This document shows positions 9,157 through 19,406 of a stretch of 33,988 nt of DNA, in pieces. The stretch lies in assembly GCF_001700505.1 (NCBI RefSeq), contig NZ_MAPV01000061.1, positions 1 through 33,988 on the forward strand, given 5' to 3'. Position 1 is the first letter of the stretch; every line of letters begins with the position of its first letter. This DNA is from Streptomyces mutomycini (GTDB lineage Bacteria; Actinomycetota; Actinomycetes; Streptomycetales; Streptomycetaceae). Under the pieces are notes generated by a model that worked only from the letters and a program-made list of their open reading frames with translations, ran no database searches and was not told the origin of the DNA. The position numbers and the translations under genes were made by a program.

Positions 9157-9174
9157 TTGTGAACGCGTTCACAT
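9157..9174. promoter_or_regulatory. Rex operator (ROP) upstream of cydA
   Basis: TTGTGAACGCGTTCACAT differs at one position from the Rex operator consensus TTGTGAANNNNTTCACAA and contains a perfect 16-bp palindrome (9158-9173). Rex, the NADH/NAD+ sensing repressor, is known to control cydABCD in Streptomyces coelicolor. The site lies 82 bp before the cydA start and about 9 bp downstream of a -10 element, where bound repressor would block initiation. Confidence 0.9.
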
Positions 9175-9182
9175 TCACAAGC

Positions 9183-9188
9183 ATTATG
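9183..9188 (-). promoter_or_regulatory. -10 element of the cydA promoter
   Basis: On the minus strand CATAAT (9188 to 9183) is a good -10 hexamer in otherwise GC-rich DNA. The predicted start falls near 9176, at the edge of the Rex operator. I see no convincing -35 hexamer 16-19 bp upstream. Confidence 0.55.
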
Positions 9189-9296
9189 GCGCACATGTCT
9201 TCGAAGGAATCGGGTGGGGGGTGCTTTCCGGCCGACCCGGCCGAGCCGACCGAAACCGGACAGGCATCCGAGGCCCGGCCCCGGTGCGGAACGAGC

Positions 9297-9335
9297 GGCG
9301 GCCCCGGACCTCGACGATCGAGGTCCGGGGCCGCC
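9297..9335 (-). terminator. Strong hairpin terminator of the aminotransferase gene
   Basis: Perfect 18-bp inverted repeat (9297-9314 with 9318-9335) with a 3-nt CGA loop, starting 14 bp after the stop of the minus-strand aminotransferase. There is no T-run, as is common for Streptomyces terminators. Confidence 0.85.
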
Positions 9336-9349
9336 GTGCAGCCGGGCGG

Positions 9350-10429
9350 CTACCGCTCCTGGTGGAAGGACTCCGCCACCTTCAGGAACACGTCGTTGGC
9401 CTCGGCCTCCCCGATCGTGACCCGCACACCCTCACCGGCGAAGGGCCGCACGACCACACCCGCCCGCTCGCAGACCCCGGCGAATTCGAGCGTACGGTCC
9501 CCCAGACGCAGCCAGACGAAGTTCGCCTGGGACTCCGGGACGGTCCAGCCCTGCCGCACGAGTCCGTCGTACACGCGGGCGCGCTCGCCGACCAGCGATC
9601 CCACCCGCCCCAGCAGCTCATCCTCGGCGCGCAGCGAGGCGACGGCCGCGTCCTGGGCGACCTGGCTCACACCGAAGGGCACGGCCGTCTTGCGCAGCGC
9701 CGCCGCCACGGGCTCGTGCGCCACCGCGAAGCCGACGCGCAGGCCCGCGAGACCGTACGCCTTGGAGAACGTCCGGAGCACCGCGACATTGGGCCGGTCC
9801 CGGTAGATCTCGATGCCGTCAGGCACATCGGCGTCCCGGATGAACTCCCTGTACGCCTCGTCGAGCACGACCAGGACGTCGTCCGGGACACGGTCCAGGA
9901 ACCGCTCCAGCTGCGCCCGGCGCACGACGGTGCCGGTGGGGTTGTTCGGATTGCAGACGAAGATCATCCGCGTCCGGTCGGTGACCGCCCCGGCCATGGC
10001 GTCCAGGTCGTGCACCTCACCGCCGGTCAGTGGCACCTTGACCGACGTCGCACCGCTGATCTGCGTGATGATCGGGTACGCCTCGAACGAACGCCAGGCA
10101 TAGATGACCTCGTCACCCGGACCCGAGGTGGCCTGGAGCAACTGCTGGGCGACACCGACCGAACCCGTACCGGTGGCCAGGTGGGACACGGGCACACCGA
10201 ATCGCTCGGCCAGTTCGTTCATCAGACCGGTACAGGCCATGTCCGGGTACCGGTTGAAGGACGAAGCCGCGGCGAGCACCGACTCCATCACCCCGGGCAA
10301 CGGGGGGTACGGGTTCTCGTTGGAGGACAGCTTGAAGGCCACCGGTCCCTCCGCGGAAGCCGGCTTGCCCGGCACATACGCAGGGACGCCGTCCAGCTCG
10401 GCACGCAGCTTGGGGCTCGTCTCGCTCAC
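9350..10429 (-). CDS. hisC: PLP aminotransferase, HisC2/Pat type
   Basis: Fold-type I pyridoxal phosphate aminotransferase, 359 aa. Visible motifs are [10 protein letters not shown] (37-46), [12 protein letters not shown] (87-98), NPNNPTGT (160-167), cofactor Asp D190, and the Schiff-base lysine K223 in [15 protein letters not shown]. Family members convert histidinol phosphate to imidazole-acetol phosphate, or transaminate aromatic amino acids (Pat). WRSFEAYP near 112-119 resembles the actinobacterial Pat/HisC2 group, so a role in phenylalanine/tyrosine metabolism is as likely as histidine synthesis. No other his genes are nearby, which weakens the histidine reading. I chose the GTG at 10429 because AGGAGG lies about 7 nt upstream; the longer frame to 10462 has no such site. 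It ends in a strong hairpin and is divergent from a LacI-type gene. Confidence 0.85.
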   Translation of the reverse strand: MSETSPKLRAELDGVPAYVPGKPASAEGPVAFKLSSNENPYPPLPGVMESVLAAASSFNRYPDMACTGLMNELAERFGVPVSHLATGTGSVGVAQQLLQATSGPGDEVIYAWRSFEAYPIITQISGATSVKVPLTGGEVHDLDAMAGAVTDRTRMIFVCNPNNPTGTVVRRAQLERFLDRVPDDVLVVLDEAYREFIRDADVPDGIEIYRDRPNVAVLRTFSKAYGLAGLRVGFAVAHEPVAAALRKTAVPFGVSQVAQDAAVASLRAEDELLGRVGSLVGERARVYDGLVRQGWTVPESQANFVWLRLGDRTLEFAGVCERAGVVVRPFAGEGVRVTIGEAEANDVFLKVAESFHQER

Positions 10430-10731
10430 CGCAGGTCCTCCTCGACCATCCGTACACATCAATACTGCTCACCTTATGAGGATTGGGCACCTGTGCGAAT
10501 GGCCAGGATCCGAAATCGGCCCCTTCCACGGGAAACGCCTGGCGTGCACGGCTCCGGCAGACTTCGACGGGCCTCGGGAGGGGGAGCGCCACGCATCCTT
10601 ACGCGCGCCGGTCGCGCACTCCGTGGCGCGCATCCCTCGAACAGGTGAGTTGAGACCTCTTCGAGACATGGACCATTCAGCAGGTTCGCGCGCGTCGATG
10701 CATGAAGCATTGCCCCCGGTCCCCTCAACAG

Positions 10732-10758
10732 CCTTGATTCTCAAGGCATTTAAGCCTT
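10732..10758. promoter_or_regulatory. Overlapping inverted repeats, candidate operator
   Basis: CCTTGA-TTC-TCAAGG (10732-10746) overlaps AAGGC-N6-GCCTT (10743-10758) in the 412-bp space between the divergent aminotransferase and LacI-type genes. The rest of this spacer shows no gene. The repeat lies 84 bp before the regulator start, a plausible place for autoregulation. No regulator can be assigned from sequence alone. Confidence 0.35.
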
Positions 10759-10841
10759 TCTGACCATGCAGAAACGTGCCTGCCAACGTGTGCATATGCG
10801 ACCGGCCCCACCCACCGCCGGAGCCCTACTATCGGCTCGCC

Positions 10842-11954
10842 ATGACAGCAGCAGGGAAGCACCAGGTGAGCCGGACAGAGACGCCCCGGCGCAGCGGCCG
10901 GCAGGGACGGGCGGGGATCCGGGATGTGGCCGCAGCGGCCGGAGTCTCCATCACGACCGTGTCCGACGCGCTCAACGGCAAGGGCAGGCTCCCGGACGCC
11001 ACCCGCAGCCATGTCCGCGAGGTCGCCGAACGGCTGGGCTACCGCCCGTCCGCAGCGGCCCGAACCCTCCGTACCGGCAAGTCGGGGCTCATCGGCCTGA
11101 CCGTGACCACGTACGGGGATGAACCTTTCACCTTCACCGAATTCGCGTACTTCGCGGAGATGGCCAGAGCCGCCACATCGGCCGCGCTCGCCCGTGGCTA
11201 CGCCCTAGTGATCCTTCCCGCCACCTCACGCCACGACGTCTGGTCGAACGTCGCGCTGGACGGAACGGTCGTCATCGACCCCTCCGACCAGGACCCCGTG
11301 GTCACCGAACTCGTCCGCCAGGGTCTGCCCGTCGTCTCCGACGGGCGACCGGCGGGCACGCTCCCGGTCACCGCCTGGGTCGACAACGACCACCGGGCGG
11401 CCGTCCTCGACCTCCTGGACCACCTCGCGGCCGCGGGAGCCCGCCGTATCGGGCTGCTGACAGGCACGACCACCGACACGTACACCCGCCTCTCCACCAC
11501 CGCCTACCTCCACTGGTGCGAGCGGGTCGGCCAGGACCCCGTCTACGAGTCCTATCCTGCCCACGACCCCTGCGCGGGCGCCGTGGCCGCGGACCGCCTG
11601 CTCGCCCGCCCCGACCGCCCCGACGCCGTCTACGGGCTCTTCGACCCCAACGGCACAGACCTGCTCGCCGCCGCACGGCGCTACGGTCTGCGGGTACCCG
11701 AGGACCTGCTGCTGGTCTGCTGCAGCGAGTCCACCGTGTACGCCTCGACCGAGCCCCCCATCACCACTCTCTCGCTGAAGCCCCGAAGGATCGGCACGGC
11801 GGTCGTCCAACTGCTCATCGACGCCATCGAAGGGGTCGAACACGACGGGCCGGTGGAGCAGGTGATACCGACGGAGCTCATCGTCCGGACGTCCTCCCAG
11901 CGGCGTCCGCCGCGCACCACGGTCAGTGCTCCGCGGTCACCCGCCGGGGATTGA
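10842..11954 (+). CDS. LacI-family transcriptional regulator
   Basis: DNA-binding regulator of 370 aa. The N-terminal LacI helix-turn-helix reads IRDVAAAAGVSITTVSDALNG, followed by the hinge region RLGYRPSAAARTLRTGKSG and a periplasmic-binding-protein-like effector domain to the C-terminus. TTVSDAL replaces the common TTVSRVL recognition helix, as in many actinobacterial members. Two starts are possible: ATG at 10842, where TACTAT (10827-10832) sits at -10 distance and would make a leaderless transcript, and GTG at 10866 with GGGAA upstream. Effector and targets are unknown; no sugar transport genes adjoin it. It may regulate itself or the divergent aminotransferase gene. Confidence 0.88.
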   Translation: MTAAGKHQVSRTETPRRSGRQGRAGIRDVAAAAGVSITTVSDALNGKGRLPDATRSHVREVAERLGYRPSAAARTLRTGKSGLIGLTVTTYGDEPFTFTEFAYFAEMARAATSAALARGYALVILPATSRHDVWSNVALDGTVVIDPSDQDPVVTELVRQGLPVVSDGRPAGTLPVTAWVDNDHRAAVLDLLDHLAAAGARRIGLLTGTTTDTYTRLSTTAYLHWCERVGQDPVYESYPAHDPCAGAVAADRLLARPDRPDAVYGLFDPNGTDLLAAARRYGLRVPEDLLLVCCSESTVYASTEPPITTLSLKPRRIGTAVVQLLIDAIEGVEHDGPVEQVIPTELIVRTSSQRRPPRTTVSAPRSPAGD

Positions 11955-12043
11955 TCGGATTAATCCGGACCAAACGGCCGATGAACCGGGTGCGCGCACG
12001 GATTCACCACCCCTGGTGCGTCACACAGCACGATCCGCATTCC

Positions 12044-12049
12044 TATGAT
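12044..12049 (+). promoter_or_regulatory. -10 element for the phosphatase gene
   Basis: TATGAT is a near-consensus -10 hexamer about 80 bp before the phosphatase start. The -35 region (TCACAC at about 17 bp spacing) is weak. Confidence 0.4.
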
Positions 12050-12128
12050 GGGCGCACGACACCGCGGACCACCTCTACCAGGCAGGGCCCGTCAGGTGTA
12101 CGGAGGCGCGACGGTGGTGGAGGGGTCG

Positions 12129-13187
12129 ATGACTCAGGGGGCCGGTCAGGAACCCGTAGTGCGGACTGCGACGTTGCGTGACTTCCGCGTACCGCCGTAT
12201 GCGCAGGTGCCGATGAACGCGCCCTCGCCGCACCCCGGCAACGTCGCGGTGGGCGACGAGCCGCCGGAGGGGTACACCCCCACCGAGCGCGATCTGCCCG
12301 TGATCAACCGTGGCGACACCGTCCAGGTGCAGACGGTCCAGGAGGCCCGTCCCGCCGGCGAGTCCGGACCCGGTCCGCTGTACGTCGTCGGCGACGTCCA
12401 CGGCTACCTGGACGAACTCCTGGCGGCCCTGTGTGCGCAGGGCCTGGTCGACGCCGACGGCCGGTGGACAGCCGGCAACGCCAGGCTCTGGTTCCTCGGC
12501 GACTTCACCGACCGCGGTCCCGACGGCATCGGCGTCATCGATCTCGTCATGCGCCTCTCCGCTGAGGCAGCTGCGGCCGGCGGCTACTGCAAGGCCCTCA
12601 TGGGCAACCACGAACTGCTGCTCCTCGGCGCGAAGAGGTTCGGCGACACCCCGGTGAACTCCGGTGCCGGAACCGCGACCTTCCAAGCCGCCTGGCTGCT
12701 CAACGGCGGTCAGAAGACGGACATGGAGCGGCTCCAGGACGTCCATCTCCAGTGGATGGCCCGGCTCGACGCGGTCGTCGAGGAGGACGGGCATCTGCTC
12801 ATGCACTCCGACACGACTGCCTACCTCGACTACGGATCGACCATCGAGGACGTCAACGACACGGTGCACGCCATTCTCACGCGCAACGATGCCGATGAGT
12901 GCTGGGATCTCTTCCGCAAGCTGACCAAGCGGTTCGCCTTCCGTGACGAGGGCGGCGCACAAGCGGTCCGCGAACTGATGGCGACATACGGGGGCCGCCG
13001 TGTCGTCCACGGGCACAGCCCCATTTCCTATCTGCTCGGCGAGGTCGGATCGGAGGAGGGCGAGGACGCGGCACGCCCCGCGGTGGACGGTCCACACGTC
13101 TACGCGGAAGGGCTCGCCATCGCCATGGACGGCGGAGTGACCATGGCCGGAAAGCTGTTGGTCGTCCAACTTCCCCTGCGTGACTGA
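12129..13187 (+). CDS. PPP-family metallophosphatase
   Basis: Predicted dinuclear-metal phosphoesterase of the PPP (serine/threonine protein phosphatase) family, 352 aa. The family signatures appear in order: GDVHG (D89, H91), GDFTDRG (D125, R129), GNHE (N160, H161), a metal-ligand-type His in LLMHSD (H226) and VHGHSP (H294, H296). About 80 residues of Pro-rich, low-complexity sequence precede the catalytic domain. The ATG at 12129 is chosen because conserved-looking sequence begins there and GGAGGGG lies just upstream; GTG at 12114 is an alternative. Substrates of bacterial PPP enzymes range from phosphoproteins to diadenosine tetraphosphate, so the target is open. The next gene starts 180 bp later in the same direction. 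Confidence 0.85.
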   Translation: MTQGAGQEPVVRTATLRDFRVPPYAQVPMNAPSPHPGNVAVGDEPPEGYTPTERDLPVINRGDTVQVQTVQEARPAGESGPGPLYVVGDVHGYLDELLAALCAQGLVDADGRWTAGNARLWFLGDFTDRGPDGIGVIDLVMRLSAEAAAAGGYCKALMGNHELLLLGAKRFGDTPVNSGAGTATFQAAWLLNGGQKTDMERLQDVHLQWMARLDAVVEEDGHLLMHSDTTAYLDYGSTIEDVNDTVHAILTRNDADECWDLFRKLTKRFAFRDEGGAQAVRELMATYGGRRVVHGHSPISYLLGEVGSEEGEDAARPAVDGPHVYAEGLAIAMDGGVTMAGKLLVVQLPLRD

Positions 13188-13367
13188 CGTCCGCCGGGGA
13201 AGAACTCTCACGACCCGACACCGTCGGCGGCCGGACCTATTTCCGCAAACCCCCTGTCACCCTGTGCCGTAGGCGCTCTACCATCGGCCTATCAGTCGCA
13301 GGCTCTCCTCCGTTTCACCCGATCACCCGGCCCACACGGTCGATCAGGCCCTACGGAGCATCGGGGG

Positions 13368-14186
13368 ATGCACATGAAAAGCGCTCCGCACCTGCTGGCC
13401 GAGGACCGCCCCGAATACGAGCGGATCCTTGCCGACGCACTGCGTCATGCTCACGAACGACCGGATCTGGACGGAGTCGGCGACCGGCTCAACACGGAAC
13501 AGCTCCGGACGATGGCTCTCGACGCCACGCCCCTGATCACCGCGGCGGCGGCCACCGAGTACGACCACTACGTGAAGGTCCGCGGCGAGCTGCGCGGGCC
13601 GGACGACCAGGGTTCCGTCCTCGGACCCGCCACGGACGAAGCCGACCCCACAGGCGCCGGTACCCTCGCGGTGCTCGCTGTCCTGGCACCGGTCCTCGCG
13701 GGTACCGCCGCTCTGATATTCCTGCTGGTCGGCTACCCCCTGATGGCCCTCAGCCACCCCGCCCCGGCCTTCGCCAGGACCATGGTCGCCGCCGGCTGGT
13801 TCTTCGCGGCCGTCGCCGCCGCGGCCACCCTCGTCGCCGCCGTGGGGCTCCTGGTCACCGCCCTGCGCAACGGCGCCACCGCGCTGCCCGCCGTGGACGA
13901 GGAGGAGGAACTTCCGGAGGACGTGGCACGCGCCCGGGAGGCATGGTGCCACGCACTGCTGGAACGCGGCATACTGCCCTTCCTCCGGGACGCGCTGGCC
14001 GACCCGACTGCCGGGCCCGCCTCCCGGACGCCGTACCGTCCGGCCGACAGGATCCCGAGGATCGGGTACAGCAGACCGGACTTCTCCGGGCCGGGGGACG
14101 GTCCCTCCGCCGGGCCGCGCCCGACTTTCACCAGCCCCGACTTCACCAGCCCGGACTTCGGCGGCCCCGAGCATCAGCCGGAGTGA
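13368..14186 (+). CDS. Unknown membrane protein with two helices
   Basis: 272 aa, function not recognised. The N-terminal 95 residues are soluble and charged. Two hydrophobic segments follow, at about 97-128 and 138-167, separated by a short Pro/Ala loop. An acidic stretch (DEEEELPED, 177-185) and a soluble tail come next. The tail ends in a low-complexity region with repeated PDF units (SRPDFSG, TSPDFTSPDFGG). Both ends probably lie on the same side of the membrane. ATG codons at 13368 and 13374 are both possible starts. The gene converges on thiC with 114 bp between stops. It looks like a Streptomyces-lineage protein; I can support no role from its neighbours. Confidence 0.75.
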   Translation: MHMKSAPHLLAEDRPEYERILADALRHAHERPDLDGVGDRLNTEQLRTMALDATPLITAAAATEYDHYVKVRGELRGPDDQGSVLGPATDEADPTGAGTLAVLAVLAPVLAGTAALIFLLVGYPLMALSHPAPAFARTMVAAGWFFAAVAAAATLVAAVGLLVTALRNGATALPAVDEEEELPEDVARAREAWCHALLERGILPFLRDALADPTAGPASRTPYRPADRIPRIGYSRPDFSGPGDGPSAGPRPTFTSPDFTSPDFGGPEHQPE

Positions 14187-14300
14187 TCCGGCCGGTCACG
14201 GCTTCGACCGCGGCACCCAGCCCGCTCAGGACCACCGCGGCGCCACCCCGGCCGCAGTGGCCGGGACGGCGCCCTGATGCCCTGAGGGGGCGCCCCGACG

Positions 14301-16313
<2,013 letters not shown>

Positions 16314-16330
16314 TGTACAAATGCGCCTCC

Positions 16331-16336
16331 ACGCTA
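16331..16336 (-). promoter_or_regulatory. Possible -10 element for the thiC leader
   Basis: TAGCGT on the minus strand (16336 to 16331) fits TANNNT and would start transcription just before the riboswitch aptamer. The -35 region is not convincing. Confidence 0.3.
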
Positions 16337-16393
16337 ACCTCCCTTCTGGCGTGCTGGCCAGAGGGCCTCCGCCGTTCTTGGGATGATCGGGGG

Positions 16394-17749
16394 GTGACGT
16401 CCCCCGGAAGCGCCCCCGAACCCCCCGGCCACGCATCAGGCAGCACACAGAGTCATGCGCACGGCCATACCCACGCCCACGGCCCTGCCGCGCCGGTGTC
16501 AAAGCATCTGCGCAAGGTCATCGCCGCCGTGCTGATCCCCTTCGCAGCCGCGGTCCTGGTCGGCCTCGTGGCGTTCTGGCCCGGCGGAGCTCCCGCCCAT
16601 GAGCGCACGGGCGTCGGATTCGACCGGCAGACCCAGGACGGGCAGGTGACGAAGGTCGTGCAGGTCGACTGTGCCGACGTCAACGCCTCTCAGGTACCGG
16701 CGACCGGCGACACCTCCACGCCCTCAGGGCGGGAGGCCGTCAACGAGCAGTCGGGGCAGTGCAAGAAGGCAACGGTCGAAGTGACCACCGGTGAGGACAA
16801 GGGCCGTACGTTCGTCGAGGTCATCCAGCCCGATGCCCCGCGGCAACTGCACGAGGGCCAGGGGGTGGTCGTGGCGTACGCACCCGACGCGCCCCGGGAT
16901 CTGCAGTACTCGGTCACGGATGTGGACCGTACCGTGCCGATGGCGCTGCTCGCCGGGATCTTCGCCCTCGCGGTGGTCGTGGTCGGCAGACTGCGCGGGC
17001 TGATGGCTCTGATCGCTCTGGCCATCTCCTTCGGCGTGCTGACCCTCTTCATCCTTCCGGCGATCCTGCAGGGCTCGAATCCGCTGGTCGTGGCGGTGAT
17101 CGGGGCCAGCGCCATCATGCTGATCGCCCTCTACACCTGCCACGGGCTGACGGCCCGCACCTCCGTGGCCGTCGTCGGCACGCTCATCTCGTTGCTGCTG
17201 ATCGGGCTGTTGGGCTCGCTCTTCATCGGATGGGCCGGTCTGACCGGAAACACGGACGACAACACCGGCCTCATCCATGGGCTGTACCCGGAGATCGACA
17301 TGAGCGGTCTGCTTCTGGCCGGTGTGATCATCGGTTCGCTCGGCGTGCTCGACGACGTGACCGTCACCCAGACGTCGGCGGTCTGGGAGCTGCACCAGGC
17401 CGACCCGGCCCTGGGCGTACGCGGGCTCTACCGCGCGGGCATCCGGATCGGGCGGGACCACATCGCCTCGGTCGTCAACACGCTCGTACTCGCCTACGCG
17501 GGCGCGGCGCTACCCCTGCTGCTGCTCTTCTCCATCGCGCAGAGCAGCGTCGGCACGGTGGCCAACAGCGAACTGGTCGCCGAGGAGATCGTCCGGACTC
17601 TCGTCGGATCGATCGGGCTGGTCGCCTCGGTGCCGGTGACAACGGTGCTCGCGGCCCTGGTGGTCTCCGCGGACCGCACGGGGCTCGGCGCGGAAGCCGG
17701 AACTCCCGCACCCGCACGGGCCGGAAGGGGCCGGCGCCGCAAGGCGTGA
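16394..17749 (+). CDS. YibE/F family membrane protein
   Basis: Integral membrane protein of 451 aa in the YibE/F family, whose biochemical role is unknown. A His-rich N-terminus (SHAHGHTHAHG, 20-30) precedes a first membrane helix at about 41-62. A roughly 120-residue extracytoplasmic domain with two cysteines (in VDCADV and GQCKK) follows. A C-terminal block of about seven helices includes LYTCHGLTARTS and the family motif GSLGVLDDVTVTQTSAVWEL. The His cluster suggests, but does not prove, metal binding. The GTG at 16394 is chosen because an earlier start would run into the thiC riboswitch DNA; its ribosome binding site is weak. It is divergent from thiC and converges on ssgA. Confidence 0.88.
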   Translation: MTSPGSAPEPPGHASGSTQSHAHGHTHAHGPAAPVSKHLRKVIAAVLIPFAAAVLVGLVAFWPGGAPAHERTGVGFDRQTQDGQVTKVVQVDCADVNASQVPATGDTSTPSGREAVNEQSGQCKKATVEVTTGEDKGRTFVEVIQPDAPRQLHEGQGVVVAYAPDAPRDLQYSVTDVDRTVPMALLAGIFALAVVVVGRLRGLMALIALAISFGVLTLFILPAILQGSNPLVVAVIGASAIMLIALYTCHGLTARTSVAVVGTLISLLLIGLLGSLFIGWAGLTGNTDDNTGLIHGLYPEIDMSGLLLAGVIIGSLGVLDDVTVTQTSAVWELHQADPALGVRGLYRAGIRIGRDHIASVVNTLVLAYAGAALPLLLLFSIAQSSVGTVANSELVAEEIVRTLVGSIGLVASVPVTTVLAALVVSADRTGLGAEAGTPAPARAGRGRRRKA

Positions 17750-17809
17750 GACACCACCGGACGCACGGCCCCGGGCCGCCGGCGTTCGGTGTGCAGCCGG
17801 GCCTCGTGT

Positions 17810-18247
17810 TCAGCCCGCGTTCTGTTCCTTGGCGAGGATGCGGCCCAGCGCCTCTTCCAGATTGCCGTCGAAGTCACCCAGCGCGTGCTCCTGCCCCAGT
17901 GGCACCAGCTTGTCCGTCCGGTCGAGGAAGGCGACAAGGGGCGCGGTGCCGGCCCGGAAGAGCGCACGGTCCGCACCGACCTGAAGGCGGATGTGTACAT
18001 CCGACAGTCCTTCGGGCTCGATCGGGCCGATGTGCACATCGCCGTCACCACTCGGACTGTTGAGACCGTCGAGCAGCAGCTCACGGCCGAATGCCCAGGT
18101 GACGGGGGCGTCACCCGGCAGATGGAAGGTCATTCGGATCGCGTACGGATCACTGACCTCGTACCGGAGCTCCACCGGAATACGGAAGGAGAGCTCCTCG
18201 GAGACGAGGAAGCTCATCATGACCTCTGCTTGAACCGACTCGCGCAT
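17810..18247 (-). CDS. ssgA: SsgA, sporulation-specific cell-division activator
   Basis: 145-aa member of the SsgA-like proteins, a family confined to morphologically complex actinobacteria. SsgA promotes sporulation septation and new peptidoglycan sites in hyphae, and influences SsgB and FtsZ placement. The N-terminus MRESVQAEVMMSFLVSEEL and the blocks FHLPGDAPVTWAFGREL and FLDRTDKLVPLGQE match SsgA rather than shorter paralogues as far as I can recall them. It is a soluble protein with no signal peptide. The IclR-type gene 101 bp upstream on the same strand is ssgR, the known activator of ssgA in Streptomyces coelicolor; this linkage supports the assignment. The ATG at 18247 has only a weak GGGG ribosome binding site. 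Confidence 0.95.
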   Translation of the reverse strand: MRESVQAEVMMSFLVSEELSFRIPVELRYEVSDPYAIRMTFHLPGDAPVTWAFGRELLLDGLNSPSGDGDVHIGPIEPEGLSDVHIRLQVGADRALFRAGTAPLVAFLDRTDKLVPLGQEHALGDFDGNLEEALGRILAKEQNAG

Positions 18248-18330
18248 CGTTCAACCCCGCAGTAGATGAAACTGGCCAGGAATGATCCCCCTTGGCCCTA
18301 TTGACGCCATCGTGGTGCACGCGATAGCGG

Positions 18331-18349
18331 ATCACAAGGAGTGATTTTT
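18331..18349 (+). terminator. Short hairpin with T-run between ssgR and ssgA
   Basis: ATCAC (18331-18335) and GTGAT (18341-18345) are followed by a run of T to 18349 on the plus strand. As a terminator it would act on rightward, antisense transcription entering ssgR; for ssgR itself the T-run is on the wrong side. It may instead be an operator for ssgA. Confidence 0.35.
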
Positions 18350-19116
18350 CAGATACTGATAGAGAACACGAACGAGCGCAAGAGGGTGGTCACTTCGCAG
18401 CGTAGTTGTTCGACTGCGGGGAGCAACCGTTCCTCTTGATGCAGGGGAAGAGAAACAGCCATGGCCGCAACGGCGGAACCGACAGTGATCGGAATGGCCG
18501 CACAGACAGTTCCCATCGCGTACTCCTGCCGTTCGACGACAGGTTCCGTACGTTTCATCGATCTCAGGCGGTCCAGCAGCGCCTGACGGTCCCTTACGGA
18601 GTAACGCGTCAACGGCCGGACGGGATACCGGTCCAGATGATCCTCGCGTGCACGCTCGTCGAGCTGCCCGAGGAGGCACTGCCCGAGGGCGTGGGCATGG
18701 CCCGTCTCACGGAACGAGGCCCACTCGTGCACCGCGGGAACGGCGGGGATCTCCGCGACGGCGACCATCTCGATCTCGCCCTCCTTGTACAGGGCGCAGT
18801 ACACGGGTGCGCCGATGACGTCCGCCCAGTGCGCGAGCGAGTCGACGATGACACCTGGACGGGGAGTCGCGGGGCCGCCGCCGAGTCGCTCGGCTGCGGC
18901 TCCGAACAGGAAGACGCCGTTCTCCCTGCGGAGATATCCCTCATGGGTCAGCGTGCGAAGCAGGTGATAGGCGGTGGGGAGGGGCAGCCCGGCCTCACGG
19001 GCGAGCTGCTTCGCCGGCGCCCCGTCCCGATGGGTGCCCACAGCCTCCATAAGTCTCAACGCCCGCTGAACCGAACCGATCAACGTCGGGACGGTGGTGC
19101 TCGATGCCGTGGTCAC
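18349..19116 (-). CDS. ssgR: SsgR, IclR-family activator of ssgA
   Basis: 255-aa IclR-family regulator. The N-terminal winged helix-turn-helix spans about 12-75 (SVQRALRLMEAVG; AKQLAREAGLPLPTAYHLLRTL), and an IclR effector domain fills the rest (about 90-250). In Streptomyces coelicolor ssgR lies directly upstream of ssgA and is needed for its transcription; the same order is seen here. The GTG at 19116 opens VTTASSTTVPTL and has GGGGGTG upstream. One cysteine in the effector domain (LGQCLLGQL) is common in this family. Its ligand is unknown. A 20-bp interrupted palindrome lies about 160 bp upstream. Confidence 0.93.
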   Translation of the reverse strand: MTTASSTTVPTLIGSVQRALRLMEAVGTHRDGAPAKQLAREAGLPLPTAYHLLRTLTHEGYLRRENGVFLFGAAAERLGGGPATPRPGVIVDSLAHWADVIGAPVYCALYKEGEIEMVAVAEIPAVPAVHEWASFRETGHAHALGQCLLGQLDERAREDHLDRYPVRPLTRYSVRDRQALLDRLRSMKRTEPVVERQEYAMGTVCAAIPITVGSAVAAMAVSLPLHQEERLLPAVEQLRCEVTTLLRSFVFSISI

Positions 19117-19275
19117 AGGTCACCCCCACGCATGGTGACGGGCTCTCAGCCCTCCCGCGGGGGCCGCCCCCACGGGCCCGCCGCGAGCCTGGGGTCCGGA
19201 GACCGGACGGTCGCACGAACCATTGGGCAGGGTGGTGACAGACCGTCATTTCCCAGCTGGCGGCAGCGGTACGCC

Positions 19276-19295
19276 ACTGTATCCGTACGTACAGT
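19276..19295. promoter_or_regulatory. Interrupted palindrome upstream of ssgR
   Basis: ACTGTA-N8-TACAGT forms a symmetric site in the 290-bp gene-less stretch between ssgR and the small membrane protein gene. It has the look of a regulator binding site. No protein can be assigned. Confidence 0.35.
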
Positions 19296-19350
19296 CACGA
19301 GTGAGGTTTCGTCGTGGACTTAGCTCAGCTGGGCTAATCAGCGATTCCGA

Positions 19351-19367
19351 GGCCCGCCCCGCGGGCC
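19351..19367 (-). terminator. Hairpin downstream of the small membrane protein gene
   Basis: GGCCCGC-CCC-GCGGGCC, a perfect 7-bp GC stem about 40 nt after the stop of the minus-strand gene ending at 19407. Confidence 0.5.
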
Positions 19368-19406
19368 AGTCGCACCGCCGCGCGACCGGGTGCCCGCCCG
19401 CTGTCG

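Noticed and set aside
19314..19350. A tRNA-like 5' part: TTAGCTCAGCTGGGCTAATCA resembles position 8 and a D-arm
   Set aside because: No anticodon stem, T-arm or acceptor complement follows; the next bases form a GC hairpin instead. An attachment-site remnant cannot be shown without a matching tRNA gene or integrase.
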